Positions 34,352 to 42,080 are shown, counted from the first letter of the stretch. The stretch: 64,000 bases of DNA from Syntrophaceae bacterium UBA6078 (GCA_002428735.1 DIXO01000053.1:4304-68303); one strand, 5' to 3'. The notes: generated by a model from the letters alone, not told the origin. Program-made: numbers and translations.

Positions 34352-35422
34352 ATGAAACCTGATATTTTAGATATACTCATCTCTTTTTCGTCCTTTTCCA
34401 TCTTTGGATGGATGCTGGAAGTTTCCTATCGTTCTTTGCGTAATAAACGGTTTGTCAATCCCGGTCTCTTGAAAGGACCCTATCTCATTCTTTACGGCGC
34501 GGGCGCCCTGATGCTCATGGGATCTGTTTATCTGTTGCAGGGATCCCATTTAGCGACGAAAGCTCTCGTCTATCTTGCAATCACAACCGGACTTGAACTG
34601 GTCTCGGGATTTATGGCCCAATACTTTTTTCAGGTCCGTCTCTGGGACTATTCGGATCAGCGTTTCAATTATAAAGGTTATATCTGTCTTAAGTTTTCTG
34701 TTTACTTTCTATTGCTTGCGTTCGCTTTTGAATATCTCGTATTGCCGATATATCAAGATATCCTCATCCGGGTTTCACCGGCTGTCAAAGGCCTTTTTGC
34801 GGGAGTGACGGTTTCAGCAATTCTGGCAGATTTTTTGATGGTTTCCGTCAAGCGTTTCTTATCCGTAACGTCGGGAGATGAAGCCATGATGGAGACAGAA
34901 TTCATAAAAACGGCAAGGCCGCTGCTTGAACACCCAGGAGTGGCAAGACTTTCACAATGTGAACACCACCGGGGCAAGACAAGGCTGGAGCATGTAAAGG
35001 AGGTGGCGTACCTTAGCTTTCTCTGGGGCAAGCGATTTTCCCTGGACTGTGATTCGATTGTCCGTGGAGCCCTGTTGCACGATCTTTTCTACTATGACTG
35101 GCTTCGCGAGGGGCCGAGACTGCACGGTTTCAGACATCATAATATCGCCCTGAAAAACGCCCGCACGATAACCAGCCTATCCCAAAAAGAAGAGGATATT
35201 ATTAAAAGGCATATGTGGCCGCTTACCGTCATTCCTCCACGTTATGTGGAGTCGCTTATCGTTTCCCTGGTAGATACATTCTGTTGCGCAAGGGATTATG
35301 CATGCTTGAAGAAGCATGACAAAACAGCAAAGGCAACCGCCGTTTTCGTTGGTTATGGACATGTGGAAGCCGTTTGGCAAAGCAACCCTCAAGCATGCCC
35401 CCAAGGCACAGATCGTCTATGA
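34352..35422 (+). CDS. CmpB-like membrane protein fused to HD domain (module A), tail altered
   Basis: A 356-aa protein. The N-terminal half holds five or six membrane helices of the CmpB/ABC-transporter type IV family (FLKGPY-type motif NPGLLKGPYLILYG, then LWDYSDQRFNYKGYICLKFS). The C-terminal half is an HD phosphohydrolase: QCEHHRGKTRLEHVKEVAYL, GALLHDLFYYDW, FRHHNIALKNA, KRHMWPL. Its paralogue at 57101 shares both halves. After about residue 320 it runs into a degraded ISL3 element, so the last 30 residues are probably not native. The substrate of the HD domain is unknown. Confidence 0.8.
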   Translation: MKPDILDILISFSSFSIFGWMLEVSYRSLRNKRFVNPGLLKGPYLILYGAGALMLMGSVYLLQGSHLATKALVYLAITTGLELVSGFMAQYFFQVRLWDYSDQRFNYKGYICLKFSVYFLLLAFAFEYLVLPIYQDILIRVSPAVKGLFAGVTVSAILADFLMVSVKRFLSVTSGDEAMMETEFIKTARPLLEHPGVARLSQCEHHRGKTRLEHVKEVAYLSFLWGKRFSLDCDSIVRGALLHDLFYYDWLREGPRLHGFRHHNIALKNARTITSLSQKEEDIIKRHMWPLTVIPPRYVESLIVSLVDTFCCARDYACLKKHDKTAKATAVFVGYGHVEAVWQSNPQACPQGTDRL

Positions 35423-35760
35423 CAAGTTCCACATCATGCGTCATCTGGCAGACGCCCTCGATCAGGTCAGGCGCAGCGAGTACAAACGTGTCAGTGAGAA
35501 AGAACACCGGTTCATAAAAGGGCAGCGCTATACGCTGCTGTCCCATAAAGCCAATTTGGATATTGAAGGCCGAAAAGCCTTGAAGCTTTTATTGCAAGCC
35601 AATAGGTGGCTTCATAAAATCCCAGTTACGCTGGCAGCGGCTGAAGCCTTTTGAAAAGTTCTCCGAGATGTCTGAGCGCCACTGGGATGGGATCGTCAGT
35701 TATTGCCATCCCGATTATCAAAGAGCAAAAATCCGGTTGATCTTATGCACAACAAACCCG
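35316..35760 (+). pseudogene. Degraded ISL3-family transposase
   Basis: Two transposase segments in different frames: VMDMWKPFGKATLKHAPKAQ with IVYDKFHIMRHLADALDQ, then after a deletion/frameshift RWQRLKPFEKFSEMSERHWD with GIVSYCHPDY. The central portion and the C-terminus are missing. It abuts and alters the end of the CmpB-HD gene on one side and lies 80 bp from repeat copy 3 on the other. Confidence 0.82.
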
Positions 35761-35842
35761 GAAGACCAGAAAAGGAACCCAAGTAGCTGAAATCACGCCG
35801 CGCCAGCCGCGTCAATCCCCCTCCTTCCCGCAATTTTCGTTA

Positions 35843-35885
35843 AAAATCCCTGCATCGAAAACATTATATATCAGGAGAACTATGT
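35843..35885 (+). repeat. Dispersed repeat, copy 3 (upstream of second element block)
   Basis: The same 43-bp sequence as at 21055 and the same 29-bp core as at 9930. It ends 20 bp before the first gene of the second element block. Confidence 0.8.
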
Positions 35886-35904
35886 GAAAGGGGGATGCCC
35901 GGCC

Positions 35905-36153
35905 ATGGACTTCCTGGAATTCCTGAATCCGCTTAGGTACTTTTCCCACGAGGGATACCAGTCCTTCTGGCGGACACTCTTCGCCACCGTCCTCCAGGGA
36001 TTCTGGGCGAGGCTTTTTGCGGCCTCTTTCCTCTTCCTCGCCTTCTGGTTCGGCGTGCGCAGGCAGAGGTTCCAGCTCGGCATTGCCTATTTCGTGATAT
36101 CGGTCGCCATCACCTACGGGGCCACGGTCCTGAGATTCCTGGGGTTCAGGTAG
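35905..36153 (+). CDS. Small two-helix membrane protein of the element
   Basis: An 82-aa protein with two hydrophobic helices (about residues 22-50 and 58-80), no motif I recognise. The ATG at 35905 lies after a GGGGG purine run; a GTG at 35884 is possible. It heads the row of element genes on the plus strand, 13 bp before the next. Size and topology recall small inner-membrane parts of type IV secretion systems, but there is no sequence evidence for that. Confidence 0.55.
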   Translation: MDFLEFLNPLRYFSHEGYQSFWRTLFATVLQGFWARLFAASFLFLAFWFGVRRQRFQLGIAYFVISVAITYGATVLRFLGFR

Positions 36154-36166
36154 AAAGGAGACGTCC

Positions 36167-36871
36167 ATGCCGGACGGAAGCGGAACGGTTGTTATCACGA
36201 GCGGCGGCGGGGAGTCGAAGCCCAAGGGAATCATCGACGCCCTGTCGGAAATCGAAAAGTTCTCCGCCATGGACAGGAAGGGAAGCGAGATCCCGGAGCG
36301 GTTCTTCACGACCAAGAACCGGATCGAGTATTTCGAGGCGGGTTTCAAGGGTTCCATGGTGAGCGGGCTCGTGAGCGCCCTTCTCGCCCCACTGGCGATC
36401 GGGGTCCTGGAAAAACTGATCCCGGTGTTCGGGGACTCGGAGCCGACGGCATTCGACAAGGGTTTTGTTTTCCTGATCGCGCTCAGCTTCAGCATCGGCT
36501 ACGCCGTTTTCATTGGGGGCATGGGAGGGTACTACGCCGGGAGATTCACCCGGGTCATGATCCGGAGCTTCGTGAGCGGGACGATCGTCGGGGCGATTCT
36601 CAAGATGGTCCTGGCCTTCATACTGTTCCACTTCCTGTACCTGGTCGGCCTCACGGAAGAGAGGATCGCGGCGTTTCTCTCGATCTTCCGCTCCTGGGTC
36701 GCGCCGGGGACGTTGGAGAATGTCTACGGCTGGATCGTCGAGTTCAAGCCGGTTCTCCTCATATCGGCCTGGTTCATCGTGCTCACGACCGTGATCTTCA
36801 TCATGGTCCCGGTGATCAGCATCGGGATCGCTTTATACAGGGAACGAAAAACATCTCACAAGGAGGAATGA
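36167..36871 (+). CDS. Multi-helix membrane protein of the element
   Basis: A 234-aa protein with a soluble N-terminus of about 60 residues and four to five membrane helices (about 65-85, 102-125, 135-165, 198-225). I do not recognise the family. A short GGAG ribosome site precedes it and the next gene follows after 3 bp, so it is the middle of a three-gene row. Confidence 0.6.
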   Translation: MPDGSGTVVITSGGGESKPKGIIDALSEIEKFSAMDRKGSEIPERFFTTKNRIEYFEAGFKGSMVSGLVSALLAPLAIGVLEKLIPVFGDSEPTAFDKGFVFLIALSFSIGYAVFIGGMGGYYAGRFTRVMIRSFVSGTIVGAILKMVLAFILFHFLYLVGLTEERIAAFLSIFRSWVAPGTLENVYGWIVEFKPVLLISAWFIVLTTVIFIMVPVISIGIALYRERKTSHKEE

Positions 36872-36874
36872 CGC

Positions 36875-37219
36875 ATGGAAGAGCAAAACCGTTTGACCGA
36901 CCGGATAGAAAGGAAAGTCTCCCTGGCCAGGGAGCGGGATACGCGGGTCATTATCACCAGGACGTCCGATACCCACCGGATTCTCGACATCGTGAGGAGT
37001 GCCGACAAGGCAATCCGCATCCTGAGAAACGGGCTCCTGATCCGCTTCACGACCCCGGAGGTTCTTCCGCTTCTGGAAGACTACCAGAAGGCGGTCGAGG
37101 GGCTGAACCGAAGCGCCGCCCGAATCTGCGATAAAGCCGGCGTTCCCTACCGTCCTCCGAAAGGAATGGAGAGCGGGGAGGAAGGCGCCGACGCCGAGGA
37201 GAAGGGCAAGAAGAAGTAA
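36875..37219 (+). CDS. Small soluble hypothetical protein of the element
   Basis: A 114-aa protein with a charged alpha/beta N-terminal part (RVIITRTSDTHRILDIV) and an acidic/lysine-rich disordered tail ending GKKK. No recognised family. It has a strong AAGGAGG site and is the last gene before a terminator at 37222. Confidence 0.6.
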   Translation: MEEQNRLTDRIERKVSLARERDTRVIITRTSDTHRILDIVRSADKAIRILRNGLLIRFTTPEVLPLLEDYQKAVEGLNRSAARICDKAGVPYRPPKGMESGEEGADAEEKGKKK

Positions 37220-37221
37220 AT

Positions 37222-37252
37222 TCCCGGCCATTCCGGGATACGAAATATTTTT
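37222..37252 (+). terminator. Intrinsic terminator after the small-gene row
   Basis: Stem TCCCGG (37222-37227) / CCGGGA (37233-37238), loop CCATT, followed after a few bases by an A/T-rich run with ATTTTTATT. The T tract is imperfect. Confidence 0.55.
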
Positions 37253-37254
37253 AT

Positions 37255-37535
37255 TAATCTCCCTAAAGGAGAACCCCCTTCGAGGGCCGAACTCATCCGT
37301 AACCAGCCGGATGTTTCAGACTGCCGGGCACGGTAGGGAGTCGAGTAAGCGATCAAATTAAAATTGTCACCAAGGGGGTGGTCTGCCTGGTTTCAGAAGC
37401 CGATCCTTTTTTGTGAAACCTCATGTGGAGTAACGGGAAAGTTTCCCGGAATTTTCGAATCAACCAAAACTGAATACGTTCTGAAGCGGGAAGGTCTGTC
37501 GTTGGGAAAACGCCGGGCCTTTTTTGTTTTTAAGG
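37255..37535 (+). promoter_or_regulatory. Structured untranslated leader ending in a terminator-like hairpin
   Basis: A 300-bp gap without a gene but with dense pairing potential: CATCCG/CGGATG near 37293-37312, CTGCCG/CGGTAG at 37321-37336, CGGGAAA/TTTCCCG at 37434-37448, and a 12-bp stem with one mismatch (37491-37502 with 37510-37521, 7-nt loop) followed by T-rich TTTTGTTTTT. The last hairpin lies 36 bp before the next gene, the arrangement of a riboswitch or attenuator. It matches no riboswitch class that I can recognise. Confidence 0.5.
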
Positions 37536-37566
37536 TCCGAACATAAAAAGGAAAGGAGGAATGGAG

Positions 37567-37965
37567 ATGAAAGCATTGAGCGGGAAGGCGCGGGAGGTCA
37601 TGGACCTCCTGACGAAAGGACTCCACGTCGAAGGACACCGCGTTTTCGATAACGCGAAAGGCGCCTACATGGCGGTCCACGTCGAGAAGCTCCGGCTGAC
37701 GGAGCAGGGAGCGCTTTACAGCGTTGCCCACTACTTCGAACAGAACGGCGATCTCATGCGGGATCCGGACATGGAGTTCATGAAGATCGGGGATGACTAC
37801 TATCCTGTCTACTTCCGCCAGGACGGCGGCGTCGCCCTCGAACAGGAGGCGGTCGTCTACGGACCCAGCGGGAAGATCGAGCGGTATTACCCGAAAGTGC
37901 AGGCTGACCTGGCGGCGTTCGCCGATCGGTGGATGAGAAACATCAAGGAACAGCAAAAAATTTAA
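37567..37965 (+). CDS. DUF6908-like element protein
   Basis: A 132-aa soluble alpha/beta protein that resembles small proteins of unknown function found on integrative elements (DUF6908-like; low certainty). Features: AREVMDLLTKGLHVEGHRVF and YFEQNGDLMRDPDMEFM, VYFRQDGG. The ATG at 37567 has the proper distance to AGGAGG; the one 6 bp earlier is too close. It begins a three-gene row after the structured leader. Confidence 0.6.
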   Translation: MKALSGKAREVMDLLTKGLHVEGHRVFDNAKGAYMAVHVEKLRLTEQGALYSVAHYFEQNGDLMRDPDMEFMKIGDDYYPVYFRQDGGVALEQEAVVYGPSGKIERYYPKVQADLAAFADRWMRNIKEQQKI

Positions 37966-37980
37966 GAAAGGAGAAAGGCA

Positions 37981-38157
37981 ATGAAGAACATCGAGATGAA
38001 AGTGGAAGGTGAAATCCTGACGGTCAGAATCGATCTGGCAAAGGATTTCGGAGCGAGCAGAACCGGCAAGACCCGGATCATCGCCTCCACCGAGGGGAAC
38101 AAGCCTGTGGATGAGAAACCGGGAATCTACGTCGGCGTCAACTGCTACAAAAAATAA
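37981..38157 (+). CDS. 58-aa hypothetical protein of the element
   Basis: A small beta-rich protein starting KNIEMKVEGEILTVRIDL, with a basic TGKTRIIAST segment and ending VGVNCYKK. A clear GAAAGGAG site precedes it. No family recognised with certainty; such short genes are frequent in the maintenance region of conjugative elements. Confidence 0.6.
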   Translation: MKNIEMKVEGEILTVRIDLAKDFGASRTGKTRIIASTEGNKPVDEKPGIYVGVNCYKK

Positions 38158-38196
38158 ATCGATCAACCAACAAAAAACATGAAAGGAGACAGAAAG

Positions 38197-38547
38197 ATGA
38201 AAGAAGAAACAAAATCGAATGAGACGGAAAAGGGACTGTGTTTCGACACCGAGGACATGTTCGGCCGCGAGGAAGGCACTATAGGAGAATTTTCCCCCGG
38301 GGGCTTCACCAAGGGGAAGCTTCGCAAGGTCTTCATCAGTGCCGTCAAGAAGGACGGCACGGCTATCCGGGTCAAGGACCAGTGGTACGAGATCACCGAC
38401 AGGACCAGGAACGAGGCCGGCGAACTGGTGAAGGGCATGAAGATTAACCTTTACTATGCCATGGGCGAGAAGAAAAACTTCGCCAACGCGATTTACCCGG
38501 TCGCGGAGGCACCCGCTCCAACCGGCGATATGGTTCCCGTCATGTAA
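38197..38547 (+). CDS. OB-fold-like hypothetical protein of the element
   Basis: A 116-aa protein with an acidic N-terminus and a predicted five-strand core (KGKLRKVFISAVKKDGTAIR, DQWYEITDRT, GMKINLYYAMGEKKNFANAI) suggesting an OB-fold, perhaps a single-stranded nucleic acid binder; this is a fold guess. The ATG at 38197 fits the AAAGGAG site better than the ATG at 38179. Confidence 0.55.
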   Translation: MKEETKSNETEKGLCFDTEDMFGREEGTIGEFSPGGFTKGKLRKVFISAVKKDGTAIRVKDQWYEITDRTRNEAGELVKGMKINLYYAMGEKKNFANAIYPVAEAPAPTGDMVPVM

Positions 38548-38588
38548 AAGAAATTCAAAAAATAGTCCCCCGGCATCGCTGGGATGAA

Positions 38589-38663
38589 CCCTAACGAAAC
38601 AATTAGGGCATGCAGTCTCCAGCGGTCGAGGGAATCCCTCTTCCTCCGGACAGCTGCATGCCC
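38589..38663 (+). promoter_or_regulatory. Foldable leader of the amidoligase operon with competing stems
   Basis: Perfect pairing GGGCATGCAG (38606-38615) with CTGCATGCCC (38654-38663) encloses a GAGGG-AAT-CCCTC hairpin (38628-38640). A second hairpin CCCTAA (38589-38594)/TTAGGG (38603-38608) uses the same three G bases, so the two cannot form fully together. The ribosome site AAGGAGG lies just after the long stem and the start codon follows at 38677. Confidence 0.6.
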
Positions 38664-38676
38664 GAAGGAGGAAAAT

Positions 38677-40422
38677 ATGTCAGACGCAAGATACGCGGAA
38701 GCAGCGGAATACAACCCCCAAACGGGACTTCCCGTCGGGGATGAATCGACAATTGAACATCTCCCTGAGAGAGTCTGCCATGGATGTGGATTGGTTCTCG
38801 GAAGGGAAACGATCGAGTGCCCCTCTTGCGGGGCCATCAACCTGGACCGGAAGCGCCTGCGGCATCAAGACAACCGGCCTACCCGGGAGATCGCCCAGAG
38901 CGTCACGTCGGCCAATTACAACGGCAAGTACAACATCTATCGCAACTCCGACGGCAGCTATTCATGCAACTGCCTTTCCTTCCTTCGCCAGAAGGACGTC
39001 CGAAACGGACACGGATTCGCGGGTTGCAAGCACATCCAGGAATACCTGAATCAAAATCCCATAGAAACCTTGCAGAATCCCTCGAAGCCCACGGACTGGC
39101 AATTGATCGCCATGAAGAGGCTCGGGGTCGAGTGCTCCGAGCACCTCACGGACGCCCAAGCGTACTTCATCTTCCGCGACATGCTCAACAAACAGGGTGT
39201 GGAATACCGGGAATATGAAGAACTCCTGAAGAAGCACGGCACGGTGAGTCTCCTTCCCATCTATTCCTTCGGGGTGGAGTTCGAGGGATTCGTCCGGAGT
39301 TCCCATGGAATCGAGGGGCTCGGTCGAAGCCTCACAGACGCGGGGATCTCGACCGTGAATCTGGGCTATACCCACACACTCATGAACGAGTGGAAGATCG
39401 TTCCCGACGGCTCGGTCAATGGGCTCGCCGGGTATTCGCCGCTGGAGCTCGTAACGCCGAAGCTCTTTGGCGCCTACGGGTTCCAACTGCTAAGAAAGGC
39501 CCTCGATGCCTGGAAAGAGGCGGGGGCCGGCGTGAACGCGTCCTGCGGGACCCACGTCCACATCGACGCCTACAACTGGGACCGGCGGGACATGCTGGAG
39601 TTGGCCAAGATCTGGGCCAAGATTGAGCGCAAGGTGGTCTGGGGACTCGTTTCCCCCTCAAGGAGAAACAACTCCTACTGCCGTCCTGTGGACCGCGAGT
39701 ACTTGAAGCAACTCGCTTCCTATGGGGCGACCCACCTCGACCGTTACCACAGTCTGAATCTCTCGTCCTACGGTCTCTACCACACCGTAGAGTTCAGGAT
39801 CCATAACGGGACCTACGAAGCGAAGAAGATCATCCCCTGGATCGTTTTCCTCCTCAAACTGACGGACTCCGTCAAGAGGGGACTCACGCACGGGGCTTTG
39901 ACCGATATGTCGATCGAGGGCGTCCTGGATGCGATCGGGCTCAACCGCTCGGCTACCTCTCTCCTCAGGGAGGCCCGGGAATACCTGATGTCCAGGTTCC
40001 AATACTGGACAAGGGACGCCGAGACCAACCCGTCACATGCCTGGACGACCCAAGAAATCGACCTGGACGGCATCGAAGAGGAAGTCAGATATGACGGTGC
40101 TCTGAGGCGATATCGCCAGGAAAGGAGAGCGGCCGCGGCATCGGGAGACCCGACCCTGCCGGCAAACTCCGTCTCAAACCTCGCAGGCCGTATCCCGTCG
40201 GCCTCTCTCTCCGACAGCGAGCTCATCCACGGGTTAGAGAGCAGTTCCTGGGAGGTCCGGAGCAGGAGAAGCGAACTGATCCACGTTGTCATTCTCAATT
40301 CCGACGACACGCTTACCTGCACCTGCCGGATGTTCCGATCGAACAAGTACTGCCTCCATACCGTCAACATCGCCAGGTTCCTGACCGCCCTAAGGCGGGA
40401 AAATGGCACGGAAGGGAGGTAG
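38677..40422 (+). CDS. Zinc-ribbon/SWIM - amidoligase - SWIM fusion protein
   Basis: A 581-aa protein. Residues 34-52 form a zinc ribbon (Cys34, 37, 48, 51). A SWIM zinc finger follows with Cys97, Cys99, Cys117, His119. The core (about 195-400) matches the amidoligase fold (Amidoligase_2; GCS/glutamine-synthetase-like ATP-dependent amide ligase): FGVEFEGF (Glu201, 203), EWKIVPDGS, PLELVTPK, SCGTHVHID (His293, 295) and YHTVEFRIHNGT. A second SWIM finger, CTCRMF...CLH, ends the protein. Amidoligases form amide or peptide bonds from ATP; SWIM fingers bind DNA or protein, so the enzyme is probably targeted to a DNA-associated or protein substrate. The ATG at 38677 follows AAGGAGG. Next gene: a glutamine amidotransferase, 3 bp on. 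Confidence 0.82.
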   Translation: MSDARYAEAAEYNPQTGLPVGDESTIEHLPERVCHGCGLVLGRETIECPSCGAINLDRKRLRHQDNRPTREIAQSVTSANYNGKYNIYRNSDGSYSCNCLSFLRQKDVRNGHGFAGCKHIQEYLNQNPIETLQNPSKPTDWQLIAMKRLGVECSEHLTDAQAYFIFRDMLNKQGVEYREYEELLKKHGTVSLLPIYSFGVEFEGFVRSSHGIEGLGRSLTDAGISTVNLGYTHTLMNEWKIVPDGSVNGLAGYSPLELVTPKLFGAYGFQLLRKALDAWKEAGAGVNASCGTHVHIDAYNWDRRDMLELAKIWAKIERKVVWGLVSPSRRNNSYCRPVDREYLKQLASYGATHLDRYHSLNLSSYGLYHTVEFRIHNGTYEAKKIIPWIVFLLKLTDSVKRGLTHGALTDMSIEGVLDAIGLNRSATSLLREAREYLMSRFQYWTRDAETNPSHAWTTQEIDLDGIEEEVRYDGALRRYRQERRAAAASGDPTLPANSVSNLAGRIPSASLSDSELIHGLESSSWEVRSRRSELIHVVILNSDDTLTCTCRMFRSNKYCLHTVNIARFLTALRRENGTEGR

Positions 40423-40425
40423 GCC

Positions 40426-41373
40426 ATGTGCGGAATATTCGGGTTCACGGGACATTCCTCGTGGAAAACCTCCGTCCTTCTGCAGGCGCTTTGCATCGCC
40501 GACGAGGTGAGAGGGCAGCATTCCACGGGGATCGTTGTCCAGACGTCCACCAGCGATTTTTTCATGTCCAAAAAGGCCCTGCGTGGCAAGGCTTTCGTTG
40601 CCAAGGGGTATTGCGCCTTCCTCTTCAACAGGAAGTACGGCAACGCCCTCGGGCACAACCGCTTCGCGACCGCCGGGGCCGTGAACGACCGGAACGCCCA
40701 TCCTTTCGCTGTCAAGGTCGGCGCGGGGAAGTGGAATTTCGGCGTCCACAACGGCATCGTCGGCGAAAAGGCAATGATCGCCAGGGAATATGGTGTCCGA
40801 AACCACGAGGTTGATTCGGCCGTTGCTCTCGGAGCTATAGGAAAACTTCAGTTTCAAGGATACGGGGTAATTGACGCCATCGAGGAGGTCACGAATTTCA
40901 TCTCCCCGAAGGCTGACTTCGCCTTCGCGTACCTGAACGGCACCGAGAAGGCGGTCTACCTCTGGCGGTCCCCGGACAGGCCTCTTACGATCATCGACGC
41001 AAGGCGGCTCAACCTGGGCCGGTGGTTCTGCTCGACGCCGGAGATCTTCAAGGACGCCTGGAGTATCCTCCGAGGCGCCCTTGGCGACCTGAAGAAGGTC
41101 TCAAAATTCGAGGCTGTACCTTACCGCTTGTACCGGGTCGCCGATGACGGGGAGTTCGAAGTGGAACCAGTCCGCGAACTGAAGCACACGAGCAGGCTTA
41201 CCTGGTATGGCGGCGGCGAAAGCATTTTCGACCCGGGAACTCCGGGCGGATCATATTGGCATCGCGGGAGTCGGCATTCGAGCAGCAATCAGCGGAATCT
41301 TTTTGGAAACGGGGATGCCGATTTTTCCCATGACCAAGTTAATTGCCGGCCGAAAGGAGAGATTGAATCATGA
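40426..41373 (+). CDS. Class II glutamine amidotransferase domain protein
   Basis: A 315-aa Ntn-type glutaminase. The catalytic Cys2 follows the initiator Met in MCGIFGFTG; further glutaminase motifs are ALGHNRFATAGAVNDRNAHP and FGVHNGIVGE. No synthetase domain is attached, so it must release ammonia for, or transfer from glutamine to, a partner, presumably the adjacent amidoligase. The last 60 residues are Gly/Ser/His-rich and probably disordered. It overlaps the GNAT gene by 4 bp (ATGA), so three enzymes are translated together. Confidence 0.88.
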   Translation: MCGIFGFTGHSSWKTSVLLQALCIADEVRGQHSTGIVVQTSTSDFFMSKKALRGKAFVAKGYCAFLFNRKYGNALGHNRFATAGAVNDRNAHPFAVKVGAGKWNFGVHNGIVGEKAMIAREYGVRNHEVDSAVALGAIGKLQFQGYGVIDAIEEVTNFISPKADFAFAYLNGTEKAVYLWRSPDRPLTIIDARRLNLGRWFCSTPEIFKDAWSILRGALGDLKKVSKFEAVPYRLYRVADDGEFEVEPVRELKHTSRLTWYGGGESIFDPGTPGGSYWHRGSRHSSSNQRNLFGNGDADFSHDQVNCRPKGEIES

Positions 41374-41780
41374 AGCTTGTATTCAAAAAAGTGATCAAGA
41401 AGGCAACCGTCTTCCGGATCAGGGAGATCATCGAGGGATACCACTCCCTCGCCGTATTCGAGGGACGCTATTACGTCGCGCTTAAGGACGGCAGGATTGC
41501 GGGCTGCGTTTCCTTGGTGAAACGGGGATGGTACATGACGGAAATAAAGCACCTGTTCGTCAAGGAAGAATATAGGAGACGCGGGGTCGGCAGGTTCCTT
41601 CTGGAGGAAGCCCTGAAAAAGGTGTTCACTCCCCTGGTCTGTTGCACCGTTCGTTCGGACAACGAGAGGAGTACCGACCTTTTTTTGAAGAACTCCTTCG
41701 ACATCATGGGCACCTTCCGGAATTCCACGACGGACCGGGAGATTTTCCTCATGGTGGGGAATTTGCAACGAAAGGAGTGA
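41370..41780 (+). CDS. GNAT-family acetyltransferase
   Basis: A 136-aa GNAT enzyme. The acetyl-CoA binding signature is in LFVKEEYRRRGVGRFLLEEA (about residues 65-84), preceded by the GRIAGCVSLV strand. Substrate unknown; from its position it probably modifies an amine in the pathway begun by the amidoligase and glutaminase, or removes toxicity of the product. Last gene of the operon, closed by the terminator at 41796. Confidence 0.85.
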   Translation: MKLVFKKVIKKATVFRIREIIEGYHSLAVFEGRYYVALKDGRIAGCVSLVKRGWYMTEIKHLFVKEEYRRRGVGRFLLEEALKKVFTPLVCCTVRSDNERSTDLFLKNSFDIMGTFRNSTTDREIFLMVGNLQRKE

Positions 41781-41795
41781 GTCGGTATCAACCGA

Positions 41796-41821
41796 GGGGC
41801 GGCCATGCCGCCCCTTTTTTT
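41796..41821 (+). terminator. Strong terminator of the amidoligase operon
   Basis: GGGGCGGC (41796-41803), loop CAT, GCCGCCCC (41807-41814), then seven T. It marks the right edge of the second element block as seen here. Confidence 0.93.
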
Positions 41822-41880
41822 GTGGAGTGCCCGACGGGAGCATACATTTATGCAATGAAAGTCCCTATTTGTAAAAAAAC

Positions 41881-41909
41881 TTGATTTCACCGCGCGATTG
41901 CTTTATATA
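41881..41909 (+). promoter_or_regulatory. Promoter of the cobalamin riboswitch transcript
   Basis: TTGATT (41881-41886) and TATATA (41904-41909), 17-bp spacing, just upstream of the riboswitch. Confidence 0.6.
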
Positions 41910-41911
41910 GT

Positions 41912-42080
41912 GTCCAACAAGAGGCCGAATGGGCCATAACAGGGAAGACGGTGAGAAACCGTCGCGGACCCGCCGCCGTAACCGGGGATGAAAGCCGCAT
42001 AAATGTCACTGTTCCGCTCAAACGGAATGGGAAGACGCGGTGAGTAAGATGATCTGGAAGCCGGAAGACCTTCTTGTTTA
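41912..42080 (+). ncRNA. Cobalamin riboswitch
   Basis: Core elements are in order: GGGAAGACGGTGAGAAACCG, CGCGGACCCGCCGCCGTAAC, the GTCACTG segment, AATGGGAAGACGCGG, and the B12 box AAGCCGGAAGACC near 42057. It binds adenosylcobalamin or a related corrinoid and is coupled to the terminator at 42147, which would cut transcription of the downstream TonB receptor when B12 is abundant. The downstream gene is now broken. Confidence 0.93.

Noticed and set aside
34352..35422. CmpB-HD considered a complete ABC transporter permease
   Set aside because: No ATPase partner gene is adjacent and the C-terminal half is a clear HD domain; the family name is only historical.
37255..37480. Leader considered as a c-di-GMP (GEMM) or cobalamin riboswitch
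   Set aside because: The conserved cores of those classes are absent; only generic pairing is seen, so it is left unclassified.
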